Counted from the stretch's first letter, positions 7,083 to 14,521 are shown. The stretch is DNA of 15,488 bases from DATAYF01 sp036272735 (GCA_036272735.1 DATAYF010000300.1:1-15488), one strand, 5' to 3'. Program-made: numbers and translations. Notes: generated from the letters alone by a model not told the origin.

Positions 7083-8405
7083 CTATCTGCTACCATTCAT
7101 CTCATCCATCGCCAGCAGTAATTCCTCTTTGGTGTAGAGCAACGCTTTCTTCTCCTGCTCATCAGCGGCGGTCATCCATTCATCGACTAGCGTAGCCAAT
7201 TCCTCACGAGGAGAAAAGCGTTCTCCTGTTTCGGCGAGAGCGGCCTCGTGCTCAGATTGCAGCTCCAACGCGCTGTCGTCAATCGCCAGGGCAAAACAGC
7301 GCTCCTCGCCATAACGACGAATCTGGTTCAAGTCTAGCTGATGATATTGCGAACGGCTCAAGCTGCCCTCAAGTCGCAATTGAACCAACGCATCTTCCGC
7401 GCATAGAGGATGAAGCTGCTTCAAAATCAGCGCGGTTGGCGAGCTTTCGCTGCCCTTCTTTATAGTGTTGGGCGACCATAAGTCTTCCACATTCAGTGTC
7501 AGACGGCGCATTTGTAGCGAATCGGTCTCAATGTGGTTACACCAGCGAATGCCATCGGCCGCTATGCCCAGGAACACAAAACCGGGGACGTGATCGGGAG
7601 CCGTAAAATCGACGTGCTGCGTGGCACCGGCAACCACAATCTCGGATTGGCCTATACGCATACGATTATGACCATGATGGTAGCCCGCCAGAATAAAGTG
7701 GAAAGCGTTTTGTTTCTCGATACTGCTCCGGCTTACCTGAGCACGCGTATCGAGCAGCGTAGAACCGCGCGAGATGCCTTCAATCGGTGCGTGCAAGAGT
7801 AAGAGGGGAATATGCGCTCTCTCGATATCGCTTTGCACGTGAACGTGGTCCAATGGATCACCCTCTTGCCCGGCCAGCACACCCAGCCCACAGAGACCTA
7901 CGCGGATTCCATCGACCTCTACAATCTCTGGCTCCAACTGGTATTGATCATTTTCTGTTTCAGGAACTGGAGGAAAATAGTGTAACGCGCCCAAACGGGC
8001 ATAACTGAGCTGAGGCGCGGGCACTGATTCACGCCCCCCTTGCGCCTCCAGCGGAGTATCGTGCACACCACCCAGGGCGAAAGCCTTCACGCCTGCCTGT
8101 TTTAATTGCGCGAGCCGTGCCGCGACAAAACTGCGGTCTCGCTCATCTGGTAACGTCGTGTCAAATAAATCCCCGGCCTGGATAAACAGATCAACCCCTT
8201 GCATAATCGCAAAATCCGTCGCCTGCTGAAATGCTTCACGTAAACGTGACTGGCGCTCTTTACGCTTGTGGGGTTGCTGCCCGGACGCCACGTAACCCAG
8301 ATGGTTATCAGCAGTCAGGACAATGGTAATAATACCATCCCGATGCTTTTCAGGAACAAGCGTTTCTCGCTGCTCCCAATCATTGCCCGCGCTCTTCTCT
8401 GCCAT
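7083..8405 (-). CDS. SbcD/Mre11/YhaO-like metallophosphoesterase with unusual metal-site residues
   Basis: 440 aa, near the usual SbcD/YhaO length. The calcineurin-like fold is seen as TADNHLG (Asp33, His35), AGDLFD (Asp79), GGVHDTP (112-118), LLLLHAPIEG (His205) and AGYHHGHNRM (240-249). In Mre11/SbcD the third motif is GNHD and the last is GHxH. Here Val114 replaces the metal-binding Asn, and Tyr242 replaces the first His, while His115 and His244 remain. The first metal site looks complete and the second impaired. A 24-residue extension precedes the first motif. The C-terminal 150 residues probably contain the ATPase-binding cap and are acidic and Leu-rich. The ATG at 8405 has GGGAAG about 11 nt upstream. 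It is the first gene of a two-gene unit with the SbcC-like ATPase. Expected role: Mn-dependent DNA exo/endonuclease; actual catalytic competence is uncertain. Confidence 0.85.
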   Translation of the reverse strand: MAEKSAGNDWEQRETLVPEKHRDGIITIVLTADNHLGYVASGQQPHKRKERQSRLREAFQQATDFAIMQGVDLFIQAGDLFDTTLPDERDRSFVAARLAQLKQAGVKAFALGGVHDTPLEAQGGRESVPAPQLSYARLGALHYFPPVPETENDQYQLEPEIVEVDGIRVGLCGLGVLAGQEGDPLDHVHVQSDIERAHIPLLLLHAPIEGISRGSTLLDTRAQVSRSSIEKQNAFHFILAGYHHGHNRMRIGQSEIVVAGATQHVDFTAPDHVPGFVFLGIAADGIRWCNHIETDSLQMRRLTLNVEDLWSPNTIKKGSESSPTALILKQLHPLCAEDALVQLRLEGSLSRSQYHQLDLNQIRRYGEERCFALAIDDSALELQSEHEAALAETGERFSPREELATLVDEWMTAADEQEKKALLYTKEELLLAMDEMNGSR

Positions 8406-8834
8406 TATTTGTACTTCCCATGTACTATGAACGTCTTACACTTCAAGCTACTTTGCCACCTTCAGTAACTCACCGATACCCCTTTTAGGCATTTTTAGCT
8501 AGTGTCTCTTACATGAGTCTATCACAAATAGCTGCGAGAAAAAATGAATTAGGGACTATTTGGGGGGTTTACGTAGTGATGTAAGTTGACTCTTTATTAT
8601 ACAAAAGTACTTCTTATCGTAAACACATGGACAGGTGGTAAAGCCAAACATTAATATATTGTAACTAGATCGTTGTTGAATGCTGGGATAAAGGAAAAAT
8701 AGGATTACCTCGTGGCCTAATTGGTCCATTATTAGTAACAATTCGTATACTTTCGTGGTAATCAAACGTATAACATTCGAGATATCTTTTCGATTGTGTA
8801 TTTTCGTAAAACGTGAAAAGTGGGAGAGAGTAGC
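8406..8834. other. 429-bp divergent intergenic region, AT-rich
   Basis: Lies between the starts of the metallophosphoesterase (minus) and HD-GYP (plus) genes and must carry both promoters. It is clearly AT-richer than the flanking genes. CGTATA occurs twice about 25 bp apart (around 8744 and 8769) in a stretch with recurrent TTTCG (8745-8805), possibly regulatory. I could not find a -35/-10 pair of good quality for either gene, and the open frames here look non-coding. Confidence 0.5.
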
Positions 8835-9506
8835 GTGGTGGCAGCAATGCATATAGAGAAAGAGCAAGAAAGCCGCAAAGTGCTTCTTGCCTTCACAAAA
8901 AGTATTCAGGAACGCGATATTGTCACGTATGAGCACTCACGGCGCGTCGCTATCTATGCGTATCGCCTGGCTCGGTTTTTAGAGTGGAATCGCCGAGAAG
9001 CCCACAACCTGGCACTTGCCGCGCTAGTCCATGACCTGGGCAAAACGTGGATCACCAATGATATTCTGAATAAGCCAGCGACCCTCTCCGTCGAAGAACG
9101 GCGCGAGATAGAACGCCATTCCATCATTGGCGCACGCATGCTGATCGGGTGCGATGTTCACCCCTTCTTCGTCGAGACGGTGCTCTATCATCACGAGTCT
9201 TGGAACGGGCGCGGGTATCCTTCTGGCCTTCAAGGTGAAGAAATCCCTATAAGTGCACGCATTCTGTCAGTGGCCGACGTGTATGATGTGCTCACGTCGC
9301 AACGCCCCTACAAGGCTCCGCTAGCTATGGATGAAGCACACGAACGCTTAGTACAGGGCGCGGGAACCAATTTTGATCCCGACGTTGTGCACGCATTTTT
9401 ACGCTTGATCGATACGACACCGAATTTCCTGGTGTCGCCTCGCATTTGTAGCTTGCCACCACCGATGCTCTATCAGAGTAAACGCCACCTGCTCGCCAGC
9501 CTATAA
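8835..9506 (+). CDS. HD-GYP domain protein, probable cyclic-di-GMP phosphodiesterase
   Basis: Predicted 223 aa, essentially one HD-GYP domain with no receiver, PAS or other sensor part. Visible motifs in order: His34 (YEHSRRVA), HDLGK (66-70), ILNKPATL (77-84), a helix ending ERHSIIGARML with His95, HHESWNGRGYP (119-129), and SVADVYDVLTSQRPYK (145-160) with Asp148. All characteristic metal ligands and the GYP motif are present, so hydrolysis of c-di-GMP to pGpG/GMP in the cytoplasm is the expected activity. The start is not certain: GTG at 8835 sits 6 nt after GGGAGAG (8822-8828) and is preferred; GTG at 8838 is also possible, ATG at 8847 is too far from that site, and GTG at 8820 overlaps it. 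It is transcribed alone, divergent from the nuclease pair and convergent with the ABC operon. Without a sensor domain, control would be transcriptional or by partner proteins. Confidence 0.9.
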   Translation: MVAAMHIEKEQESRKVLLAFTKSIQERDIVTYEHSRRVAIYAYRLARFLEWNRREAHNLALAALVHDLGKTWITNDILNKPATLSVEERREIERHSIIGARMLIGCDVHPFFVETVLYHHESWNGRGYPSGLQGEEIPISARILSVADVYDVLTSQRPYKAPLAMDEAHERLVQGAGTNFDPDVVHAFLRLIDTTPNFLVSPRICSLPPPMLYQSKRHLLASL

Positions 9507-9519
9507 AACCACTGTGATA

Positions 9520-9567
9520 CATAAAGGGACATTGATGGTTTGGCCAAACCATCAATGTCCCTTTATG
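9520..9567. terminator. Perfect 48-bp palindrome at a convergent gene junction, probable bidirectional terminator
   Basis: The sequence reads identically on both strands from 9520 to 9567: 24-bp arms, no mismatch and no spacer, centred on TTTGGCCAAA. It begins 13 nt after the HD-GYP stop and ends 66 nt from the glnQ stop. Arm ends are CATAAAGGGACATTG and its complement, so each transcript has CCCTTTATG at the end of the stem, a weak T-tract. Bidirectional termination is the simplest role; it could also be cruciform DNA or a dyad binding site. Confidence 0.65.
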
Positions 9568-9633
9568 CGTTAGCAACACATAATCATTTCTTTATGCATC
9601 GATAGTTTCCCAATAGAGTCATCGATTGTGGAC

Positions 9634-10419
9634 CTATTTTACGCGGCTCAAAAAGTCTCTCGTGCGCTCGTTTTCCGCGTTAGCGAAAATTTGTTCTGGT
9701 CGTCCCTCTTCCACGATTACCGATTTATCCATGAAGATGACGTGATCGGCCACCTCGCGGGCAAATCCCATTTCGTGCGTTACGACCACCATTGTCATGC
9801 CTTCTTCCGCCAGTTGGCGCATAACCTTTAAGACATCTCCGACTAGTTCGGGATCAAGGGCCGAGGTAGCTTCATCGAACAACATCAGCTTCGGGTTCAT
9901 CGCCAGTGCTCGCGCGATGGCTACACGCTGCTGCTGACCACCAGAAAGTTTGTGCGGGTACGCGTTGGCCTTTTCTACCAGCCCAACTTTCTCCAGGAGA
10001 CCCATACCCCGCTCTACAACTTCCTTGCGGGGCTGACCCAGGACTTGTATCGGGGCTTCGATGACGTTCTCGATGGCCGTTTTGTGCGCAAACAAGTTGA
10101 AGCGCTGGAAGACGAAACCAATCTGCGAACGCATGCGAGCGATGTTGGCCTCGGTATCTTCTACGATTTTGCCTTTGACTTCTCGATACCCCACTAGCTG
10201 ACCATCGACGTAAATTTTGCCAGCGTCGATCTTTTCCAGGTGGTTGATACAACGCAGCAGCGTGGTTTTCCCCGATCCGCTCGGCCCGATAATCACGACG
10301 ACCTGCCCGCGCGCAACCGCAAAATCCACGCCGTTCAATACAGTCAGCGCACCAAAGCGCTTGACAAGTTGTTCGCCTCGCACCATCTCAGCGGTTATCG
10401 GCAATTGTTCTACATTCAT
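9634..10419 (-). CDS. glnQ: Polar amino-acid ABC transporter ATP-binding protein (GlnQ/HisP type)
   Basis: 261 aa, slightly longer than the typical 240-250 because of a short N-terminal extension and an insertion around 78-92. Motifs: Walker A GPSGSGKTT (45-53), Q-loop VFQRFNLFAHKTAIENV (103-119), signature LSGGQQQRVAIARAL (158-172), Walker B LMLFDEATSALDPE (178-191), H-loop VVVTHEMGFAREVADH with His215. Q-x-FNLF-x-H-x-T and THEMGFAREVADR/H are hallmarks of the polar amino-acid uptake (PAAT) ATPases. The ATG at 10419 has AAAGGAAGAG about 8 nt upstream. It is the last gene of the operon, 45 bp after the permease, and is followed by the 48-bp palindrome. It energises uptake as a dimer on the cytoplasmic face. 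The amino acid transported cannot be named, so the symbol denotes family only. Confidence 0.93.
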   Translation of the reverse strand: MNVEQLPITAEMVRGEQLVKRFGALTVLNGVDFAVARGQVVVIIGPSGSGKTTLLRCINHLEKIDAGKIYVDGQLVGYREVKGKIVEDTEANIARMRSQIGFVFQRFNLFAHKTAIENVIEAPIQVLGQPRKEVVERGMGLLEKVGLVEKANAYPHKLSGGQQQRVAIARALAMNPKLMLFDEATSALDPELVGDVLKVMRQLAEEGMTMVVVTHEMGFAREVADHVIFMDKSVIVEEGRPEQIFANAENERTRDFLSRVK

Positions 10420-10464
10420 GTGGCTCTTCCTTTTTCTTCGCTACTACACGCTGACATGTACTTA

Positions 10465-11235
10465 CTAATGAGAGCGACTGGCTAACACCTCGCCTTGTGG
10501 GGAGCCGATGCCGGTCAAACGCTGACCCCAACTCTTCTTTTCAGCGGCATTCGAAGGAGTACGATCCGGATCCAGGCGTATCTCGATCCAGCGCTGCACA
10601 TAGCCCCAGAGCGTCGTCAACACCAGGTACCAGAAAGTTGCCACAATCAAAAGCTCGAACTCGTTGAACGCCTGCGCACCATAGACCTGCGCCGTGCCGG
10701 TCAATTCTAGCAGACCAATGACCGCCGCCAGCGAGGCCGATTTGAGCATGTTATTAAATTCGTTGCCAAGAGGAGGGATGATGATACGAATGGCCTGGGG
10801 GATGACGACACGGCGCATGCCCAGAGTATGCTGCATACCAAGCGCTTTAGCCGCCTCCATCTGGCCGGGATCAACCGAGGAGATGCCCGCGCGCACAATC
10901 TCGGCCATGTACGCACCCTCGTTCAATGAGAAGGCAATCAAGACGCACACCACCGGTGTAAGCACCTTGGTCGCCGTTCCGGGAGGGAATAATTCTGGTA
11001 TACCAACGAATAAGATCAAAATTTGCACCAGCAAGGGACTTCCACGAAATAGCCAGATGTAGGCGCGAGCGGGCCATGAGAGGATGGGAAGGCGCGATAT
11101 TCGCATGAGCGCCAGAAAGAGGCCCAAAACGACGCCAATAAACTGCGCAACCACGGAAATCCACAAAGTGGTCCAGGCCGCGTGGATAAACAGCCCGGAA
11201 AATAAATATTGCCAGATGGCACTCCATTGGAACAT
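10465..11235 (-). CDS. glnP: Polar amino-acid ABC transporter permease (GlnP/HisM type)
   Basis: 256 aa with about five hydrophobic segments, as usual for PAAT permeases. It opens with a Trp-rich segment and a first helix (about 12-44). FRGSPLLVQILILFVGIP (63-80) is the family motif after helix 2. The cytoplasmic EAA loop that docks the ATPase reads AEIVRAGISSVDPGQMEAAKALGM (about 111-134). NEFNNMLKSASLAAVIGLLEL (about 158-178) is also typical. A polar tail of about 40 residues ends the protein. The ATG at 11235 has AGAGGTG 8 nt upstream. Only one permease gene is present, so the membrane channel is probably a homodimer shared by the three binding proteins encoded upstream. Ligand specificity is not visible, so the symbol is a family label. 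Confidence 0.92.
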   Translation of the reverse strand: MFQWSAIWQYLFSGLFIHAAWTTLWISVVAQFIGVVLGLFLALMRISRLPILSWPARAYIWLFRGSPLLVQILILFVGIPELFPPGTATKVLTPVVCVLIAFSLNEGAYMAEIVRAGISSVDPGQMEAAKALGMQHTLGMRRVVIPQAIRIIIPPLGNEFNNMLKSASLAAVIGLLELTGTAQVYGAQAFNEFELLIVATFWYLVLTTLWGYVQRWIEIRLDPDRTPSNAAEKKSWGQRLTGIGSPQGEVLASRSH

Positions 11236-11344
11236 GAACTGTTCACCTCTTTTCTAGATCTGAAGGCACGGCAAAAAAGATTGTACCAATTGTACCACAG
11301 CAGTTTGATGTAGGAAACGCCCCAACCAGGGACAATTCCTGCAA

Positions 11345-11360
11345 GGGAGATCGTTCTCCC
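11345..11360. other. Short hairpin between the third binding-protein gene and the permease gene
   Basis: GGGAGA-TCGT-TCTCCC is a 6-bp stem with a 4-nt loop just after the binding-protein stop codon (11369), with no T-tract on the minus strand. Such hairpins in ABC operons often stabilise upstream message and lower downstream expression; this is inference. The same 133-bp gap holds a tandem TTGTACCA (around 11281-11298) of unknown meaning. Confidence 0.3.
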
Positions 11361-11368
11361 ATCAGCAA

Positions 11369-12298
11369 TTACTGTCCTGTGGTGAGGTCTCCGCTGGTCA
11401 TGCCCCACTTCATGATGAGTGCGTGGTAGGTGCCGTTCTTCTGCAAGGCATTAAATGCATTCTGCACAGGCTGTATCATCGCGCTATCATTTTTGCGCAC
11501 AGCGATGCCAAGCATGCTGGTAGGTACTGCCGAACTAACCACGGCAAAGTGGCCTGGATATTGATTGACCTCATAGTCATTGACCGGCGATGATTGATAG
11601 AGCGCAACGACATGCCGGGTGGATAATAGTTGGAGAATGGTACTCTGATCTTGTTGTACTATCAGGTGGATTGCGGGCTTCTTCGACTGCTGACAGGCCT
11701 GGCTAGCAAATTGTGCATCCGACTGTGCAGCCGTTCCAAGTTGCACACCGACCATTTTGCCACAGAGGTCGGATAAACTTTGGACGTTCTGAGGATTGCC
11801 TTTAGAAACCAGCAAGGAGGCACCAGCGCTCAAGTAGGGCACAAAATCCACGTTTTGTTTGCGTGCGTCGTTAATCGTGACTCCAGAGATAACGACATCG
11901 TAACGGCTCGCTTGTAGATTGGGCAGCAACGAGTCGAAGCTATCTGGAACGATGCGCACCTGTAGCCCCATCTTCTGCGCAATGGCAGTCACCAGGTCAA
12001 TATCAAAACCGGCAGATTGCCGGGTGGTGGTATCGGTATATTCCAAAGGAGGGGCAGTCAGATGGGTCCCCACGATGAGAGTTCCAGAAGTAAGCAGGTC
12101 CTTTGGAGCCGAAATGCTGGCTTGCTGTGGAGTGAGCTGCGTCGTCGGCGTTGAACTGAGCGCTGTCTTCGTTGGCGTCGTTGCGTGATGTCCGCTATTA
12201 GCACTATTGCATGCCACCAGCATACACAGTATGGTCAGCAGCATGCACGCCACCCACAACCTGCTACGACCCATTTGTCCAGGAGGCACTAGTCTCAT
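11369..12298 (-). CDS. Amino-acid ABC transporter substrate-binding lipoprotein, third paralogue
   Basis: 309 aa. A basic start and hydrophobic stretch lead to lipobox LVAC with Cys30, then a Ser/Thr/Pro-rich linker to about residue 65. The SBP_bac_3 domain (family of GlnH/HisJ) follows: GTLIVGTHLTAPPLEY (72-87), SAGFDIDLVTAIAQKMG (95-111), RYDVVISG (132-139), and the carboxylate-binding Arg146 in TINDARKQ. Two Cys (179 and 202) shared with both neighbours probably form a disulfide. Compared with its paralogues it has His79 where the first has Asp67, and Ser236 in YQSSP where both others have an Asp that in GlnH-type proteins contacts the amino group. This suggests a different ligand. The ATG at 12298 has GAGGAG about 10 nt upstream. 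It lies 52 bp after the second binding-protein gene and 133 bp before the permease gene. Confidence 0.9.
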   Translation of the reverse strand: MRLVPPGQMGRSRLWVACMLLTILCMLVACNSANSGHHATTPTKTALSSTPTTQLTPQQASISAPKDLLTSGTLIVGTHLTAPPLEYTDTTTRQSAGFDIDLVTAIAQKMGLQVRIVPDSFDSLLPNLQASRYDVVISGVTINDARKQNVDFVPYLSAGASLLVSKGNPQNVQSLSDLCGKMVGVQLGTAAQSDAQFASQACQQSKKPAIHLIVQQDQSTILQLLSTRHVVALYQSSPVNDYEVNQYPGHFAVVSSAVPTSMLGIAVRKNDSAMIQPVQNAFNALQKNGTYHALIMKWGMTSGDLTTGQ

Positions 12299-12350
12299 CT
12301 ATATAAAACTCCTCGTCTCTACAAGCATCGTCACCACCACCATGATAAAC

Positions 12351-13238
12351 CTAATGAAGCTGGCTCACAAGACCCCACTTTTGGCGCAGCTTGTCGTAGG
12401 TACCACCTTGCTTGGCCTGGGCGAGAGCAGCCTTCAAGGCGTTCTCCAGGTCAGTGTTCCCTTTATATACCGCGATCCCTTCAGCAGAAGACGGACCGAC
12501 AAGGCCACCGATGTCAAAACGTCCAGCGTTCTGCTTGAGGTAATAATCGGTCACAATCTCATCTTGATAGGCGGCAACCACCCGCCCCGTCGCTAGTGCT
12601 TGCACGACATCGTTCTGGCTTTGGAGAATGGTTGTATTGATTGCAGGCTTTTTCGCCTGTTTGCAAGTGTTGACGGCGTTTTGCAGGTCAATCTGCTCAA
12701 TAGTACCATTTTCGACGACCACAGTTTTGCCGCACAGGTCCACAAGGCTCTTCACATGCGCGGGATTGCCCTTCTGGACCAGGATCGCCTTACCCGCGTT
12801 AAAGTAGGGGAGCAAATCCACGCGTTTCTGACGGTTGGCGGTAATCGCCGCAGTAGCCATAACCACGTCGTAACGTTTGGCTTGCAGGCTTGGAATCAGA
12901 GTGTCGAAACCGGTGTTCATAATCCTGGGCTGTAGCCCTATGCGCTGAGCCAGCGCCGTGATAAGATCCATATCAAAGCCTGTAGGCTGATTTGTGGTTG
13001 GATCAAGCGATTCCATCGGTGGATAATCGGCATTAGTGCCAATCGTCAATACGCCCTGGATCAATATACTCTTTGGTGCCGGCACGGTAGCTTTCTGAGA
13101 AGAGCTTCCGGTCGTCGCGCTGGTAGCACCACCGCAGGCTGTGAACATGAGCGATAGGAGTAGAAGCATGCCCAGCAGTGTGAAACGAATAGGGGTGTTA
13201 CGTGAAGTTACATATTTTCGAGGATGAGAACATACCAT
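12351..13238 (-). CDS. Amino-acid ABC transporter substrate-binding lipoprotein, second paralogue
   Basis: 295 aa. The N-terminus is basic, then hydrophobic (about 16-34), with lipid-attachment Cys35 in MFTACGG, a slightly atypical lipobox since Phe is at -3. The SBP_bac_3 domain shows GVLTIGTNADYPPMES (62-77), PTGFDMDLITALAQRIG (85-101), RYDVVMATAAITANRQKR (122-139) with ligand-binding Arg136, PYFNAGKAILVQKGNP (144-159), DLCG (Cys169) with a second Cys192, and GRVVAAYQDEIVTDYY (218-233) with Asp226 at the usual amino-group position. The residue matching GlnH Asp10 is Asn69. By eye it is closer to the first paralogue than to the third. The ATG at 13238 has AAGGAA about 11 nt upstream. The gap to the first binding-protein gene is 173 bp and contains a terminator-like hairpin, so this gene may have its own promoter. 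Confidence 0.92.
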   Translation of the reverse strand: MVCSHPRKYVTSRNTPIRFTLLGMLLLLSLMFTACGGATSATTGSSSQKATVPAPKSILIQGVLTIGTNADYPPMESLDPTTNQPTGFDMDLITALAQRIGLQPRIMNTGFDTLIPSLQAKRYDVVMATAAITANRQKRVDLLPYFNAGKAILVQKGNPAHVKSLVDLCGKTVVVENGTIEQIDLQNAVNTCKQAKKPAINTTILQSQNDVVQALATGRVVAAYQDEIVTDYYLKQNAGRFDIGGLVGPSSAEGIAVYKGNTDLENALKAALAQAKQGGTYDKLRQKWGLVSQLH

Positions 13239-13322
13239 GAAATGCAGTTTCCTTGCTAGATACTTTCAATGCTACCGCGTGCTATGCTCAATGAACAATA
13301 CAATGCGTGCAGACAACGAGAC

Positions 13323-13365
13323 AGAGGCTGGTCACATTCTAAGAATGTGTCTAGCCTCTTTTTAG
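13323..13365 (+). terminator. Plus-oriented intrinsic terminator inside a minus-strand operon
   Basis: AGAGGCTGGTCACATTCT (13323-13340) pairs with AGAATGTGTCTAGCCTCT (13342-13359): 16 Watson-Crick pairs, one G-T wobble and one T-T mismatch over 18 positions, with almost no loop. It is followed on the plus strand by TTTTTAG. On the minus strand the sequence after the stem is GTCTCGTTGTC, not a U-tract. The structure therefore looks made to stop plus-strand transcription, although both flanking genes are on the minus strand. In minus-strand RNA it would still be a stable hairpin between the first and second binding-protein genes. Confidence 0.55.
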
Positions 13366-13411
13366 TTGGGAGATTACTTTTGCTTTACGCAACGGATGAG
13401 CGTGAAACGAG

Positions 13412-14323
13412 CTACGAGCTTGCGCTGTTCATCTGTGAACTGCTGATCTCTTCGCTGGTCAGGCCCCATTTTTCAATCAGTTTATGGTAGGTACCATCTT
13501 TGACCACGGCAGCGAAGGCGGCCTTCACAGCCTTCAACATCGCGGCGTCACCTTTGCGTACGGCGATACCTTCTAAAGCAGCATTGACGACCGAGCCACC
13601 AACGTCGAACTGCCCCTGGTGCTGTTTCAGATAGTAATCGGTTACAGGCGAGTCCTGGTAGGTCGCATCGACGCGGCCTGTTGCCAGCAGTTGAATAACA
13701 TCGGTCTGCTTCTGCAATACTGTCGTAGCAATAGCCTTCTTGCCAGCCTTTTGACAGGCGGTGCTAGCTGTTTTTAGATCGGTCTGCTCAACAGTACCGG
13801 TCTGCACGCCTACCTGTAAACCACACAGGTCGGCTACCGTCTTGAGTCCTTTGGGATTGCCTTTCGGTACCAGTAGCGATTCTCCGGCGTTAAAATAGGG
13901 GATAAAGGCGGCCTTCGCCTGCCGATCCGGGGTAATCGTGATGGCAGAAATAACGACATCAAAACGTTTGGATGCCAAACTGTTAATAATGGTATCGAAG
14001 CCAGTCGTCTGCACCTGCGCGGTCAAACCCATTTTCTGGGCAATCGCCGAAATAAGATCTACATCGAAGCCTGCGGCATGGTTGCTAGTAACATCGATGT
14101 ACTCTTGCGGCGCATACGTGGTATCGCTGCCTACAATCAACGAGCCAGGCGTAATTAGATCGCTTGGCGGGCTAACGGCGGCCTTTGTGGTTGAAGGTGG
14201 GGCGCTTGTGGACCCACCGCAGCCAGCCAACAAAAGCAGGAGCAGAGCACACACGCCACCATACCACAGTCCTCTTCCTGATATCCGTGTTCGCTCTTTC
14301 CCTTTAGGAAAGGTACGTATCAT
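13412..14323 (-). CDS. Amino-acid ABC transporter substrate-binding lipoprotein, first paralogue
   Basis: 303 aa from the ATG at 14323. A basic N-terminus, a Leu-rich stretch and lipobox LAGC with Cys35 mark a lipoprotein, followed by a Ser/Thr/Pro linker. The SBP_bac_3 core has GSLIVGSDTTYAPQEY (60-75), AAGFDVDLISAIAQKMG (83-99), KRFDVVISAITITPDRQAK (119-137) with ligand-binding Arg134, PYFNAGESLLVPKGNP (142-157), Cys167 and Cys190, and GRVDATYQDSPVTDYY (216-231) with Asp224. Asp67 matches the side-chain-contacting Asp of GlnH. This is the least altered of the three paralogues. A TTG directly before the ATG (14326) is also usable; AGGAG lies 9 nt before the ATG and 6 nt before the TTG, so one residue is uncertain. 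It is the first gene of the five-gene ABC unit and is transcribed divergently from the debranching-enzyme gene. Confidence 0.93.
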   Translation of the reverse strand: MIRTFPKGKERTRISGRGLWYGGVCALLLLLLAGCGGSTSAPPSTTKAAVSPPSDLITPGSLIVGSDTTYAPQEYIDVTSNHAAGFDVDLISAIAQKMGLTAQVQTTGFDTIINSLASKRFDVVISAITITPDRQAKAAFIPYFNAGESLLVPKGNPKGLKTVADLCGLQVGVQTGTVEQTDLKTASTACQKAGKKAIATTVLQKQTDVIQLLATGRVDATYQDSPVTDYYLKQHQGQFDVGGSVVNAALEGIAVRKGDAAMLKAVKAAFAAVVKDGTYHKLIEKWGLTSEEISSSQMNSASS

Positions 14324-14521
14324 CAATTAATTCTCCTCGCTAAAAAGACATATATATGACTACGTAGTATACGGCCCAATTGTCACGTCGAGATAAAATT
14401 CGTTGGCGCAGAAACTTCCTCTGAGCAAAGCACTTCGACGAGTGAGTAACCGTATTTCACCAGAATTCTCCCAAACTCTCTAAAAACAAGCCCAGGAGAT
14501 ACTGTTCCCTCTTCGCAAATA

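Noticed and set aside
8556..8936. 126-codon minus-strand frame rich in Cys, Phe and His
   Set aside because: It overlaps the HD-GYP start region antisense, has no ribosome-binding site or domain, and its composition reflects AT-rich non-coding DNA.
7083..9506. A new defence system made of the nuclease, the SMC-like ATPase and the HD-GYP protein
   Set aside because: The HD-GYP gene is divergent and its domain is the ordinary c-di-GMP phosphodiesterase type. There is no effector or other defence gene nearby, so a housekeeping DNA-repair pair beside an unrelated signalling gene is simpler.
12207..12596. Plus-strand 129-codon frame over the junction of the second and third binding-protein genes
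   Set aside because: Antisense to two well-supported genes and without any family similarity.
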